The notes under the pieces were generated by a model. The model was not told the DNA's origin and did no database searches. It saw only the letters and a program-made list of their open reading frames with translations. From assembly GCA_947505245.1 (NCBI GenBank), contig CANNIZ010000014.1, positions 1-64,000 of the forward strand: DNA of 64,000 bases, in the 5' to 3' direction. Made by a program: the position numbers and the translations under genes. This document shows positions 26,939 to 36,244 of the stretch, piece by piece; position 1 is the stretch's first letter; each line of letters begins with the position of its first letter. The DNA comes from Pseudomonadota bacterium (lineage in GTDB: Bacteria > Myxococcota_A > UBA796 > GCA-2862545).

Positions 26939-26944
26939 TAGGTT
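26939..26944 (+). promoter_or_regulatory. -10-like TAGGTT box 6 nt before start
   Basis: TAnnnT box whose end lies six bases before ATG 26951, the arrangement expected for a leaderless transcript. I could not find a convincing -35 element. Confidence 0.35.
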
Positions 26945-26950
26945 AAAAAG

Positions 26951-27358
26951 ATGCTGCTGCTCGTTACCTTGTTCTGCTGTACGCCCGTGGGCTCCGCCCC
27001 TCCGGAACCCACCTCGAACGCCACGCCCATCGCGGACCCCGTCGTCGCGGCTCCTGCCATCGAGGTTCCGGCTGCCGAGCCGCCTTCGTCATCGGGCGAC
27101 CTGTTGGCGGCTTGCCACGATCGAATGGAGCTCCCCGAAGCAGACGGTGAATGTAGATCCGATGCGGACTGTGGAACGATCGGCTGTGGCGGCGAGGTGT
27201 GCGCGAAGGCGGGCACGACCGGGCTCATGTTCACATGTGAAGATCGGCCCTGCTTCCATGTCGTCGAGGGGTGCGGCTGCCACGACGGGCGATGTACCTG
27301 GTCCTTGAAGGAAGGCGTCCCCGAGCGTCGAATGATCCTGAAGGGTGTTGCGCAATGA
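26951..27358 (+). CDS. eight-cysteine-cluster lipoprotein
   Basis: 135 residues from ATG 26951. The leader MLLLVTLFCCTP contains a lipobox-like LFC/FCC site. A Pro/Ala/Ser linker (~17-50) leads to a compact C-terminal module with paired Cys (CRSDADCGTIGCGGEVC ... CHDGRCTW), resembling the eight-cysteine-cluster families common in Myxococcota envelope proteins. It overlaps rsmD by ATGA. A TAGGTT box ends six bases before the ATG and no ribosome-binding site is seen, so its mRNA may be leaderless. Confidence 0.8.
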   Translation: MLLLVTLFCCTPVGSAPPEPTSNATPIADPVVAAPAIEVPAAEPPSSSGDLLAACHDRMELPEADGECRSDADCGTIGCGGEVCAKAGTTGLMFTCEDRPCFHVVEGCGCHDGRCTWSLKEGVPERRMILKGVAQ

Positions 27359-27876
27359 TCCGCATCACGGGCGGCTCGTTGCGCGGACGTGTCGTGCGCG
27401 TGCCGGTCGCCGAGGGGATCCGCCCCACCACGGAACGCGTTCGCGAAGCGCTGTTCTCGATCATCGGCCAGGATCTCGAAGGGATTCGGTTCCTCGACGC
27501 CTTCGGCGGCACGGGAGCGGTCGCGCTCGAAGCCTCGTCCCGAGGGGCCGACGTCATCGTCCTCGAACGGGACGGCGCCGCCGCCCGTGACATCCGGGCG
27601 CGGCTCGACGCGGTGGGCGTGACGAACGTGGCGTTGGTGCCTGGAAACGTGCTTACCCACGCTCCAAAGCTCGGGATCTTTGACGTCGTATTCGCCGATC
27701 CGCCCTGGGCGGCCCCCGTGCAGCCCACGATCGACGCGCTGGCGCGGCTCGCGACCTCGCTGTTCATCTTGGAAGCCGAGTCGGCGACGGTCGTTCCGGA
27801 GCGCGCAGGGCGGCTCGTCCTCGAGCGGAGCCGGAACTACGGACGCACGACGTTGCACGTCTACCGACCGGCATGA
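27355..27876 (+). CDS. rsmD: 16S rRNA (guanine966-N2)-methyltransferase
   Basis: 173 residues from ATG 27355 (ATGA overlap with the lipoprotein). N-terminal IRITGGSLRGR and RPTTERVREALFSI are RsmD signatures. The SAM motif is FLDAFGGTGAVALEASSRGA, and the catalytic DPPW tetrad is at about 118-121 (VVFADPPWAAP). Methylates G966 of 16S rRNA in the small subunit. Slightly shorter than E. coli RsmD. Coupled to the next gene by ATGA. Confidence 0.95.
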   Translation: MIRITGGSLRGRVVRVPVAEGIRPTTERVREALFSIIGQDLEGIRFLDAFGGTGAVALEASSRGADVIVLERDGAAARDIRARLDAVGVTNVALVPGNVLTHAPKLGIFDVVFADPPWAAPVQPTIDALARLATSLFILEAESATVVPERAGRLVLERSRNYGRTTLHVYRPA

Positions 27877-28730
27877 AGTCCCTCGTCGTCCTCGGCCGCA
27901 GCCTTCACGCCTGGATCGCCGCGCGGGACGCTGCCCGCCGAGGGGTCGCCGTGCGGTTCCTGGTACCGTTCGGGGCGGCCGACGCGATGGCGCCCGTGTT
28001 TGAACCGTCGTTCGACTGGCCCGCTGTCTACAGACTCCCGCGCCATGTCGTGGTCGATGGCGCGACGCTCCCCCTCCCCCTCGACCCGTTCGAGGTCATG
28101 CACGGGATCGGCGTCCGAAGCTGGACGCTCGACGCGGCTTCGCTTGTACGCGCGAGGCTGCGCCGCCGGGCCAAAGCGACCCTGAACGACGTCGCTGTGC
28201 GCGATCTCGGCGCGCGTATGGCCGATCGGTACGCCTGCGCGTGGCTCGCCGCGCGGTACGGCACCGCAGACGCGCCCGCCGCCGTCCTCGACGCCCGCCC
28301 GGCGCGCGGCTGGATCAAGCTGTCGGACGGCGAGCAGCAGGTCCGAGACGAGGTATGGGGCGCAGGCGGCGACGTGATCGAAGGCATCGAGGTGCTCGAC
28401 GTCGAGCGCGCGACCATTCGAGGGCAACCGCACGTAGTCGCGATAGAGACCCGCCACGGGCTCGAACACGTCGACGACGACCTGTTGATCGACGAACTCG
28501 ACCCGAACGAGCAGGTGGTCGTCGAGTCCGACGGCCCGGACGGTGTGACCGAGTACGCCCGCCCCGCAGAAGGCGTGTGGAGGCAGGTCCGACACGACGG
28601 AACGACTTTCCGCTTCGGCCGGAAGTCGGCGAAGCGTCAGGAAATACCCGCGCTCGCGAACGTGCGCCGCTTGGGGCCCCCGGCGTCGCCGTACCCGCAC
28701 CTCGCCCCGATCGACCCCTATCCGGGCTAG
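27873..28730 (+). CDS. hypothetical protein with nucleotide-fold-like N-terminus
   Basis: 285 residues, ATGA-coupled to rsmD. The first strand-loop-helix (MKSLVVLGRSLHAWIAARDA) resembles the start of a flavoprotein or SDR Rossmann fold, but the glycine pattern GxGxxG is not kept (GRSLHA). There is no other motif. The C-terminus is Pro-rich (GPPASPYPHLAPIDPYPG). Its stop overlaps the stop of the convergent ATP-grasp gene by 4 nt. Function unknown. Confidence 0.7.
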   Translation: MKSLVVLGRSLHAWIAARDAARRGVAVRFLVPFGAADAMAPVFEPSFDWPAVYRLPRHVVVDGATLPLPLDPFEVMHGIGVRSWTLDAASLVRARLRRRAKATLNDVAVRDLGARMADRYACAWLAARYGTADAPAAVLDARPARGWIKLSDGEQQVRDEVWGAGGDVIEGIEVLDVERATIRGQPHVVAIETRHGLEHVDDDLLIDELDPNEQVVVESDGPDGVTEYARPAEGVWRQVRHDGTTFRFGRKSAKRQEIPALANVRRLGPPASPYPHLAPIDPYPG

Positions 28731-29950
28731 GCGTACTCGATCTTGACGAGCTCGATCATGCGCTTGAGCGCGTTCAACACGACCTTGTCGTCCGGGTGGC
28801 GGACCATCGCCCAGCCTTCCCCCTCGTAGGACTCGGACTTCGGCTGGCCGACCTTTGGCAACACGCGATCCACCACGTGTTCGCCGACCTCGCGCTGCGC
28901 CTCTTCGAGGCCCCGAATCTTGGAGACGCGCCCGTTCCCCTGCCCCCGGAAGAACGCAACACCCGTCGCGAACCGCCGCACCGGCGGCGTCCAGGTGTCG
29001 AACGTCATCAATTCGGCCCATTTGGCCCACATGTCGCACTGATGGGCCTCGCTCATCAGCGGCATGATTCCCGCGCCAGGCGGACGCGCCCCGACCTCGG
29101 AGACGATGGCAGCGCCGTCCTTTCGACGGAACCACTCCATGTGCGACATGCCCGTTCCCATGCCGAGCGCCTTCAACGACGCCGTATTGATCGGGTGGAA
29201 CGACGTGAAGTCCGGGTCGTTCGGCTCACGGGGAAGGAACACGCAGTACTGAAGCCATGGCTTCTCCAGCACCTCGAGCGGGCCCGGGATGTAGTGGGTG
29301 CCTGAACGCCACACCGCCTCGCCGCGAATCGACACCGTCTCGCACGTGTTCTCGGCCCCGGTGACGAACTCCTCGGCCTGCCAGGGAGCGTCGGGGCGCG
29401 GCTTGATCTGCTTGAGCGCCTCTTCGAGCTCGCGCGCATCCGCGACGCGGAACGTCGCCTTGGACCCGAGACCCGCCTGGGGCTTCACGATCACGGGGTA
29501 CCCGACCTCAGCGACGAAGGCCCACAGGTCGCGGTCGGACTGCAGCAGCTTGTGGCGAGCCACCGGCACACCCGAACGACGCAGCACCTCCTTCATGCGC
29601 GCCTTGTCGCGGAAATTCTTGGACGCGGCCGCGCCCATGCCTTCGATGCCGAGCGCGTCACGCGCCTCGCCGAGCGGCTCCTGGAGCTGTTCGAGATGAC
29701 CGTTGAGCCGGTCGATCCGGCCGTCGAGCATGGGAGCAATGCCGCGACACCCGCGCACCAATTCCTGCGGGTCCATCGTGTCGCGGATCTGGTAGTGGGC
29801 GGCGAGCAGGCGCCGCGTCTCGTTGTCGCACGCGTCCAACGGCTCCTGGCTGATGATTCCGACCTGCACGCCCGGAAGGCGCACAAACGCCCGCGCGAAC
29901 TTCATCGTCGACTCGCGGAACATTGGCGCGACGAACACGACCGACTTCAT
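28727..29950 (-). CDS. ATP-grasp family carboxylate-amine ligase-like protein
   Basis: 407 residues from ATG 29950, with GGAGG five bases upstream. Residues ~100-300 form an ATP-grasp fold: NFRDKARMKEVLRRSGVPVA, YPVIVKPQAGLGSKATFRV and WQAEEFVTG. The metal-binding end reads AIVSEVGARPPGAGIMPLMS. The organisation resembles the carnosine-synthase/BL00235-like group that joins an amino acid to another acid, but the substrate cannot be predicted. Divergent from yqeY with 58 bp between starts. Confidence 0.82.
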   Translation of the reverse strand: MKSVVFVAPMFRESTMKFARAFVRLPGVQVGIISQEPLDACDNETRRLLAAHYQIRDTMDPQELVRGCRGIAPMLDGRIDRLNGHLEQLQEPLGEARDALGIEGMGAAASKNFRDKARMKEVLRRSGVPVARHKLLQSDRDLWAFVAEVGYPVIVKPQAGLGSKATFRVADARELEEALKQIKPRPDAPWQAEEFVTGAENTCETVSIRGEAVWRSGTHYIPGPLEVLEKPWLQYCVFLPREPNDPDFTSFHPINTASLKALGMGTGMSHMEWFRRKDGAAIVSEVGARPPGAGIMPLMSEAHQCDMWAKWAELMTFDTWTPPVRRFATGVAFFRGQGNGRVSKIRGLEEAQREVGEHVVDRVLPKVGQPKSESYEGEGWAMVRHPDDKVVLNALKRMIELVKIEYA

Positions 29951-30008
29951 CCAGACCTCCGGCGGGCGTGTGGTAACCCGTCGGTTAATCGTACCGCCCG
30001 GAGGACAT

Positions 30009-30461
30009 ATGCCTACGCTTGTCGAGCGCATCTCGGAAGATCTCAAGACCGCCATGAAGGCGCGCGATGCGGATCGAACGCGCGCTTTGCGCGGAATTCG
30101 CGCGGCGATCATCGAGGCCGAGAAGGAAGGCAAGGGCGCGGTGACGGACGAGCGCGTCGTCGAGTCGCTGCGCAAGATGCGCAAGCAGCGCGTCGAGAGC
30201 GCCGAGGTGTACGTGTCGGGCGGCCGACCCGAGCTCGCCGTGGGTGAACAGCAAGAGATCACCGTGATCGACGAGTACCTGCCGAAGCTCGCGGACGAAG
30301 CCACGACCACGCAGTGGGTCAAGGACGCCATCGCCGCGACGAACGCGAAGACCGCGAAAGAGTCGGGAAAGATCGTCGGCGCCATCATGAAGGCGCACAA
30401 GGGCGAGGTCGATGCCGGCCTCGCGAAGAAGATCGCAGAAACCCTCCTTCCGAAAGAGTGA
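30009..30461 (+). CDS. yqeY: GatB/YqeY domain protein
   Basis: 150 residues, the usual YqeY length, from ATG 30009 with GGAGGACAT directly upstream. Mostly helical; MPTLVERISEDLKTAMKARD at the start and EITVIDEYLPKLADE in the middle are family hallmarks. Related to the tail domain of GatB that contacts tRNA, so a role with tRNA or amidotransferases is assumed. ppdK follows after two bases. Confidence 0.92.
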   Translation: MPTLVERISEDLKTAMKARDADRTRALRGIRAAIIEAEKEGKGAVTDERVVESLRKMRKQRVESAEVYVSGGRPELAVGEQQEITVIDEYLPKLADEATTTQWVKDAIAATNAKTAKESGKIVGAIMKAHKGEVDAGLAKKIAETLLPKE

Positions 30462-30463
30462 CC

Positions 30464-33124
30464 ATGAGCAATCCCTGGATCTATGCGTTCGGTGGTGGAA
30501 CGGCCGACGGCGACGGCACGATGAAGGCGCTGCTCGGCGGCAAGGGCGCCGGCCTCGCGGAGATGGCGAAGCTCGGGCTTCCCGTCCCGCCCGGCTTCAC
30601 GATCACGACGGAAGCCTGCGTCTGGTACTTCGGGCACGACGAGAAGTGGCCCGACGGCCTCGCGGATGGCGTGCGCGCGCAGGTCGCCAAGCTCGAAGCG
30701 AAGGTCGGCAAGAAGCTCGGTGCAGCGACAGACCCGCTGCTCGTGTCGGTCCGATCGGGCGCTGCCCAGTCAATGCCCGGCATGATGGACACCGTGTTGA
30801 ACCTCGGCATGAACGATTTGTCCGTCGAGGGGCTCGCGGCCGCGGCGAACAACCCCTGGTTCGCCTGGGACAGCTATCGGCGGTTCGTGACGATGTTCAG
30901 CGACGTCGTGCTCGAGATCCACTACTCGCGGTTCCATCGCGTGCAGGAAGATCTGTTCGGTCACAAGCCGCCGACCGAGCTCTCGGTCGAGGAACTGAAG
31001 CAGCTCGTCGCCGCGTTCAAGCACGTCGTCACCGAGTCGGGTCGCGAGTTTCCGCAGGATCCGGTCGAGCAGCTCCGCCTCGCGATCAACGCGGTGTTCG
31101 CGAGCTACAATACGCACCGCGCGCGGTACTACCGCAAGACCAACAACATCCCGGACGACTCCGGCACCGCCGCGACCGTTCAGACGATGGTGTTCGGCAA
31201 CCTCGGCGAAGACTCCGGCACGGGCGTGGCGTTCTCGCGCGACCCGAAGTCCGGCAAGGTCGGGCTGTTCGGTGAGTGGCTCCCGAACGCGCAGGGCGAG
31301 GACGTGGTCGCCGGCATTCGCACGCCGCTCCCCATCAACGGTCTGTCCGACCGCGACGGCCAACGCCTCGATCAGACGCTCCCCGAGGCCTACGCAGACC
31401 TCGCACGCACGGTAGACACGCTCGAAAAGCACTTCACCGACATGCAGGACACCGAGTTCACCGTCGAGCGCGGCAAGCTGTGGATGCTTCAAACCCGCAC
31501 CGGCAAGCGCAGCCCGTTCGCCGCCGTTCAGATCGTTCACGACCTCGTCATCGAGGGCCTGATCACCAAGGAGCAGGCGCTCCGTCGCATCGAACCTTCC
31601 AAGCTCGAGCTCGTGCTTCGGCCGGTCATCAGCCCCGGCGCGAAGAGGAAGGTGATCGCGAAGGGTCTGGATGCGTCCCCAGGCGCCGCCACGGGCCGGG
31701 TCGTGTTCGATTCGGCCGACTGCCAGGAGCACTTCGACCGCGACGAGCCCACGATCCTCGTGCGCCTCGAGACGTCCCCGGAAGACATCCAGGGCATGAC
31801 AGTCGCCGCCGGAATTCTCACCGCCCGCGGTGGGCAGACGAGCCACGCCGCCGTCGTCGCCCGCGGCATGGGCCGTCCCGCCGTGGTCGGCTGCACGGAG
31901 ATCCACGTCGACTACCAGCGCCACCTGTTCTACGCAGGTGACACCGTCGTTCGCAAAGGCGACTACATCACGATCGACGGCGGCACCGGCGAGGTGATGG
32001 AGGGCAAGGTCGAGATGCTCGCCCCCCAGACGTCGAGCGGGGCCTTGTCCACGTTCCTCGGTTGGGCCGACGAGGTCGCGCGGCTCGAGGTTCGCGCCAA
32101 CGCAGACACCGGACGTGACGCCCAGCGGGCCCGCCAGCTCGGCGCCGTCGGCATCGGGTTGTGCCGTACCGAGCACATGTTCTTCCAGCCCGAAGCGCTG
32201 AAGGCCATCCGGCGCATGATCCTTGCCGATGACGGAAAGGCGCGCCAGCTCGCGCTGAACGACATCCTCCCGCTGCAGCGCAGCATGTTCAAGGACCTGT
32301 TCCGCGAGATGGAGGGCCTGCCGGTCACGATCCGCCTGCTCGATCCCCCCCTGCACGAATTCCTCCCCGCCCGCGACGAGGACATCTCCGAGGTCGCCGA
32401 GCAGCTCGGCGTCAGCGTCGCCGCGTTGGGCGCCCGCCTCGAGCAGCTGCACGAGGCCAACCCGATGATGGGCCACCGCGGCGTGCGGCTCGCGATCACC
32501 ACCCCCGAGGTCTACAAGACGCAGACGCGAGCGATCTTCGAGGCCGTCTGCGAGCTCGTCATCGAGGGCCTGCGCGTGCTGCCCGAGGTGATGATCCCGC
32601 TGGTCGGAATGCCCGGCGAGCTCGAGAAGATGCGCGCGCTCGTCGTGGGCACGGCCGAAGAGGTGATCGCCGAGTACAGCGCGCGCGACGGACGGACGCT
32701 GCATGTGAAGTACACCGTGGGCACGATGATCGAGCTGCCGCGCGCCTGCGTGCTCGCCGACCAGATCGCTGCCCACGCGGACTTCTTCTCGTTTGGCACC
32801 AACGATCTCACGCAGATGACCTACGGCCTTTCGCGCGACGACATGGGCAAGTTCTACCCGGCCTACCAACGCGAAGGGCTGATGCCCACGTCGCCGCTCG
32901 CACAGTTCGACGTCGAAGGCGTCGGCCAGCTCGTGCAGATGGCGGTCGAGCGCGGCCGCAGCACCAAGCGAAGCCTCAAGATGGGCGTGTGCGGCGAGCA
33001 CGGCGGCGACCCGAAGGGCGTCGGGTTCTTCCACAAGATCGGCCTCGACTACGTGAGCACCAGCCCGTTCCGGGTTCCTGTGTCTCGCCTTGCAGCGGCG
33101 CACGCTGCGCTCGGTCTTCTCTGA
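30464..33124 (+). CDS. ppdK: pyruvate, phosphate dikinase
   Basis: 886 residues from ATG 30464. Interconverts pyruvate + ATP + Pi and PEP + AMP + PPi. N-terminal nucleotide domain: LLGGKGAGLAEMAKLGLPVP and VSVRSGAAQSMPGMMDTVLN. The phosphohistidine swivel carries GGQTSHAAVVARGMGRPAVV with the catalytic His. The C-terminal PEP/pyruvate barrel has GLCRTEHMFF, FSFGTNDLTQMTYGLSRDD and the active Cys in VCGEHGGDP. A gene-free 460 bp stretch follows. Confidence 0.97.
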   Translation: MSNPWIYAFGGGTADGDGTMKALLGGKGAGLAEMAKLGLPVPPGFTITTEACVWYFGHDEKWPDGLADGVRAQVAKLEAKVGKKLGAATDPLLVSVRSGAAQSMPGMMDTVLNLGMNDLSVEGLAAAANNPWFAWDSYRRFVTMFSDVVLEIHYSRFHRVQEDLFGHKPPTELSVEELKQLVAAFKHVVTESGREFPQDPVEQLRLAINAVFASYNTHRARYYRKTNNIPDDSGTAATVQTMVFGNLGEDSGTGVAFSRDPKSGKVGLFGEWLPNAQGEDVVAGIRTPLPINGLSDRDGQRLDQTLPEAYADLARTVDTLEKHFTDMQDTEFTVERGKLWMLQTRTGKRSPFAAVQIVHDLVIEGLITKEQALRRIEPSKLELVLRPVISPGAKRKVIAKGLDASPGAATGRVVFDSADCQEHFDRDEPTILVRLETSPEDIQGMTVAAGILTARGGQTSHAAVVARGMGRPAVVGCTEIHVDYQRHLFYAGDTVVRKGDYITIDGGTGEVMEGKVEMLAPQTSSGALSTFLGWADEVARLEVRANADTGRDAQRARQLGAVGIGLCRTEHMFFQPEALKAIRRMILADDGKARQLALNDILPLQRSMFKDLFREMEGLPVTIRLLDPPLHEFLPARDEDISEVAEQLGVSVAALGARLEQLHEANPMMGHRGVRLAITTPEVYKTQTRAIFEAVCELVIEGLRVLPEVMIPLVGMPGELEKMRALVVGTAEEVIAEYSARDGRTLHVKYTVGTMIELPRACVLADQIAAHADFFSFGTNDLTQMTYGLSRDDMGKFYPAYQREGLMPTSPLAQFDVEGVGQLVQMAVERGRSTKRSLKMGVCGEHGGDPKGVGFFHKIGLDYVSTSPFRVPVSRLAAAHAALGLL

Positions 33125-33235
33125 GGGTTTGACGATCGGGCTCAGCGCGGCCTCAGGCGTCGATGCGCCCTGCCGCGCGCCCAACGAGTTGTGGGGCCCC
33201 GAACGGCGCCTGAGCGCTTGGCGCCTTCGCGTTCG

Positions 33236-33295
33236 GCGTGGGTTCGCTTGGGGCGTCGCGGGTCGCAAGGCGATGTAGGGTCGGCGAACCCACGC
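33236..33295. repeat. 12-bp perfect inverted repeat (36-nt loop)
   Basis: GCGTGGGTTCGC at 33236-33247 is exactly complementary to GCGAACCCACGC at 33284-33295, giving a long GC-rich stem in a gene-free region. No T-run follows in either direction. Confidence 0.8.
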
Positions 33296-33416
33296 TCCCG
33301 CGAAGGTCAATTTCCGGCCCTTCGATCGGGCAAAGTCTCCCATGAACGTTGAGATCTGCCGTGAACGGAGAACGGCCCGTCCGCAGGGCCGAGAAAAATT
33401 GGCCCTCCTGCGAGGA

Positions 33417-33471
33417 GTGGACTCGCACCGACCTGACGCAACGTCGCGCCCCGCGAAGGTCGCGAGTCCAC
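33417..33471. repeat. 10-bp perfect inverted repeat (35-nt loop)
   Basis: GTGGACTCGC at 33417-33426 pairs fully with GCGAGTCCAC at 33462-33471. The loop itself is GC-rich. Its size is like that of the neighbouring 12-bp hairpin. Confidence 0.8.
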
Positions 33472-33586
33472 CCGCAGTGGGAGGGTGACCAAGCGCCCAA
33501 GCCCCGTCGTCTCCGCATCAACGGCTTGGCGCGCGGTCTTAGCGCGAAAACCCGAACCGACGGGGACACCCTCCGCAAAGGGGAGA

Positions 33587-35173
33587 TCACCCCCGCAGCG
33601 AAGCGTTCATCGCGTCGTATCCAACCCGATCCGCGACCTCGACCCGCGTCCAATCGCCGCTCCCGAACCCCGTCAGGTCCGGCGTGATCAGGACATCCGC
33701 GTTCGCGGCGGCGCCCGTCCGTGTCGACAGCTCCACCGTGCGCAGCAACACATCGGACGCCGACGGCGCTCCTTCCGCGCCGATCGCGCGACGGCTGCCG
33801 ACATTGACGGCCGTCACATGCCCGTCGATCAGCGTCCGCATCGCGCTCACCGGCACGTTGTCGACCACGCCGCCGTCGACCAGCCAGTCACCGTCGCACG
33901 CCACGGCGGGGACGACGCCAGGCACCGCCATGCTCGCTCGCAGCGCGTCTCGGACGAGGCCGCTGCGATGCACCACCGCGCTGCCTCGATCGAGGCTGGT
34001 GGACACCGCGAACCAGGGCAACACAAGCTCCTCGATCCGCCGATCGCCGAACAGGTCGAGCAGCACACGCTCCAGACGCTGCCCCGACGCCTTGTAGCCC
34101 TGATCGCCGAACGGGCTCCCGCCGAGGCCGGCGAGCTTCTCGCGGACGGCAGCGGGCGAGAGCCCCATCGCGAACAGGGCAGCCACGAGGGCCCCGCTCG
34201 ACGTCCCACCGATCGCGTCGATCGGCTGTCCCGCGTCGAGCAACGCGCGCACAACCCCGACGTGGGCGAGGGCGCGGGCCGCACCTCCACCGAGCACGAC
34301 GCCGCGCGCCTGGCCTTTCGCGATCCGCGCGATCCGCGCGATGGCCGCCCCGTCCAGATCGGGCACCACCAGATGGCAGCGCGCACCGGCGCTCGTCCAC
34401 GAAGGCACCTTGCCGGCCCGGTCGACGCACACGACGAGCAGGGCCTCGGCCTCGAGCCCAACCGGCTTGGGCGACTGCGCGCGAACCACGAGGATCGCGC
34501 GATCTGCGCACCGCTCGCAGAAGCGGCGCCAGGGCTCGTCCCCGTCGCCCAGCAACAGCACCGTCGCGTTCGCGCGCTCGGCCTGGTGCAGCCGCACGCG
34601 CGCCGCCGCGAGGTCCCTCCCGTCCGACGGGCCCATCGCGATCACCGAGCCGTGGGGCTGAAACGCGTCGAACAGCGGCGAGAACAAGGCGCTCGCCGGC
34701 ACCCCTCCGGGGGCTCCGAACACCGCGATCGTGCGAACCGTCGGTACCCGAAGCCCCTGCCGCGTCTCGAGCCTGCGGGCAATCAGCTTCGCGAGGTTCC
34801 ACCCGATCCGCGGGACGGTCTCGACGCACGACCGCAGCGCCGAGGCCGGCAGGAACAGCAGCTCCGAGTCGCGCAGCGCCTTCACCGTCGCGCCGCGCGG
34901 GGTGTTTGACAGGATGCCCATCTCGCCGACGAGCTCGCCGCGGCCCATCTGACCGAGCGGCTTCCCCGCGCGAGACGCGGCCAGGCGCCCCGAGACGAGC
35001 ACGTAGGCCCCGTCCGGCGTGGCCCCCTCGTGGAACAGCACCATGCCCGCCTCGAGCCGCGTCGCCTGGGCGACGTCCGCGAGCTCACCGACATCGTCGG
35101 GGACCAGCCCTTCTGCGAGCTCGGAGCCGCGGAGCAGCGCGGTGAATTCGACGTGGGGACGCCGTCGGTTCAT
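33587..35173 (-). CDS. patatin-like phospholipase with N-terminal cNMP-binding domain (NTE family)
   Basis: 528 residues from ATG 35173, two bases after the fabH-like stop. An N-terminal cNMP-binding jelly roll (~35-150: GMVLFHEGATPDGAYVLVSG, RGELVGEMGILSNTPRGATV) precedes a patatin lipase. The oxyanion loop is GVVLGGGAARALAHVGV, the nucleophile elbow GGTSSGAL (GxSxG) and the dyad Asp sits in VDGGVVDNVP. The arrangement matches bacterial neuropathy-target-esterase-like enzymes that deacylate lysophospholipids. Adjacent fabH suggests a lipid-turnover pair. Confidence 0.9.
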   Translation of the reverse strand: MNRRRPHVEFTALLRGSELAEGLVPDDVGELADVAQATRLEAGMVLFHEGATPDGAYVLVSGRLAASRAGKPLGQMGRGELVGEMGILSNTPRGATVKALRDSELLFLPASALRSCVETVPRIGWNLAKLIARRLETRQGLRVPTVRTIAVFGAPGGVPASALFSPLFDAFQPHGSVIAMGPSDGRDLAAARVRLHQAERANATVLLLGDGDEPWRRFCERCADRAILVVRAQSPKPVGLEAEALLVVCVDRAGKVPSWTSAGARCHLVVPDLDGAAIARIARIAKGQARGVVLGGGAARALAHVGVVRALLDAGQPIDAIGGTSSGALVAALFAMGLSPAAVREKLAGLGGSPFGDQGYKASGQRLERVLLDLFGDRRIEELVLPWFAVSTSLDRGSAVVHRSGLVRDALRASMAVPGVVPAVACDGDWLVDGGVVDNVPVSAMRTLIDGHVTAVNVGSRRAIGAEGAPSASDVLLRTVELSTRTGAAANADVLITPDLTGFGSGDWTRVEVADRVGYDAMNASLRG

Positions 35174-35175
35174 GC

Positions 35176-36201
35176 TCACCAATCGATCAGGGCGCAGCCC
35201 CAGGTGAACCCGGATCCGAACGCGACACAAGCGACCTTCATGCCCGGCTTGAGCTTTCCGTCGCGCTCGGCTTCAAACAGCAGCGACGGGATCGTGGCCG
35301 CCGTGGTGTTGCCGAACCGCTGGATGTTGCTCACGACCTTCTCGGGCGGCAGCCCCATCTGCCCGGCGATGTACTCGTTGATCCGCAGGTTCGCCTGATG
35401 AAAACAGAACAGATCGATGTCGTTCGGCGTGAGCTTGTGCTCCCAGCAGGCCTGCATCAGCACCGTGATCATGCGCTCCACCGCGTGGCGGAACACGAGC
35501 TTGCCGTCCATCTTCGCGTACAACATCTCGGGCACAACGACGCCGTTGCCATCCGCATTGAGCGGCACGTACGGGCGCTTCGTCATGTCCCACACGCGCT
35601 GGCAAAGGACCTCGGCGTGGCGCCCGTCGGCGCCGAGCCACGTGCCGCGGATGCCGCGATCCTCGTCCGTCGCGCTCACGACCACCGCGCCGGCGGCGTC
35701 TCCGAACAAGGAGGACACCGTACGTCCGCGCGTCGACAGGTCGAGCGCGGCGGAGTGGACCTCGCCTCCGACGACGAGGACGTGTTTGGCGCCGCCCGAG
35801 CGGACGAACGCGTTCGCCGTCGCGAGGCCGTACAGGAAGCCCGAGCACTGGTTGCGAATGTCCATCGCCGGGATGAACTTTCCCGCGTCGCAAAGGCCGA
35901 GCTTGCGCTGCAGGAGCACGCCGGACCCCGGGAACGCCATCTCTGGAGACAGCGTCGCGAACAAGATGAGGTCGATGTCCGTGACCTTGATGCCCGCCTT
36001 CGCGATGGCATCCTGCGACGCTGCGACCGCGAGATCGGCCGGTCCGATGCCCTCGTCGGCGAACCGCCGCTCCTCGATCCCCGTGCGTTTCACGATCCAC
36101 TCGTGATCCGTCTCCATCCCGTACTTTGTGCGCAGGTCGTCGTTCTTTACGACGTTGGACGCCGGGTTGAACCCAACCCCAGAGATGAACGCGTTCGGCA
36201 T
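35176..36201 (-). CDS. 3-oxoacyl-ACP synthase III family protein (FabH-like)
   Basis: 341 residues from ATG 36201 with GGGAGG six bases upstream. The catalytic triad is intact: Cys119 in DIRNQCSGFLYGL, His in LFCFHQANLRINEY, Asn in RFGNTTAATIP. It condenses an acyl-CoA primer with malonyl-ACP, or acts like OleA/other thiolase-type synthases. It forms a tight pair with the patatin gene. Whether it is the housekeeping FabH cannot be told from this window. Confidence 0.88.
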   Translation of the reverse strand: MPNAFISGVGFNPASNVVKNDDLRTKYGMETDHEWIVKRTGIEERRFADEGIGPADLAVAASQDAIAKAGIKVTDIDLILFATLSPEMAFPGSGVLLQRKLGLCDAGKFIPAMDIRNQCSGFLYGLATANAFVRSGGAKHVLVVGGEVHSAALDLSTRGRTVSSLFGDAAGAVVVSATDEDRGIRGTWLGADGRHAEVLCQRVWDMTKRPYVPLNADGNGVVVPEMLYAKMDGKLVFRHAVERMITVLMQACWEHKLTPNDIDLFCFHQANLRINEYIAGQMGLPPEKVVSNIQRFGNTTAATIPSLLFEAERDGKLKPGMKVACVAFGSGFTWGCALIDW

Positions 36202-36244
36202 GGTGTGCCTCCCAATCCCGCGGTCGCGGGGACGAAGTTTCGGT

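Larger units (their letters stand above)
33125..33586. other. gene-free stretch with several inverted repeats
   Basis: No reading frame here looks protein-like. It contains a perfect 12-bp inverted repeat (33236-33247 with 33284-33295), a perfect 10-bp one (33417-33426 with 33462-33471), an 8-bp one (33502-33509 with 33558-33565) and a 7-bp one (33497-33503 with 33523-33529). An AT-richer spot GAGAAAAATTGG is at 33391-33402. It could hold one or more structured RNAs; I recognise neither tRNA, SRP RNA, tmRNA nor RNase P RNA. It separates convergent ppdK and the patatin gene and has no U-run terminator that I can see. Confidence 0.5.

Noticed and set aside
30770..33343. 857-residue minus-strand frame over ppdK
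   Set aside because: No domain, Arg/His/Val-rich; ppdK on the plus strand is complete and conserved.
33125..33586. tRNA, tmRNA, SRP RNA or RNase P RNA in the gene-free stretch
   Set aside because: No cloverleaf, tag-peptide frame, SRP Alu/GGAAG core or RNase P signature could be found by eye.
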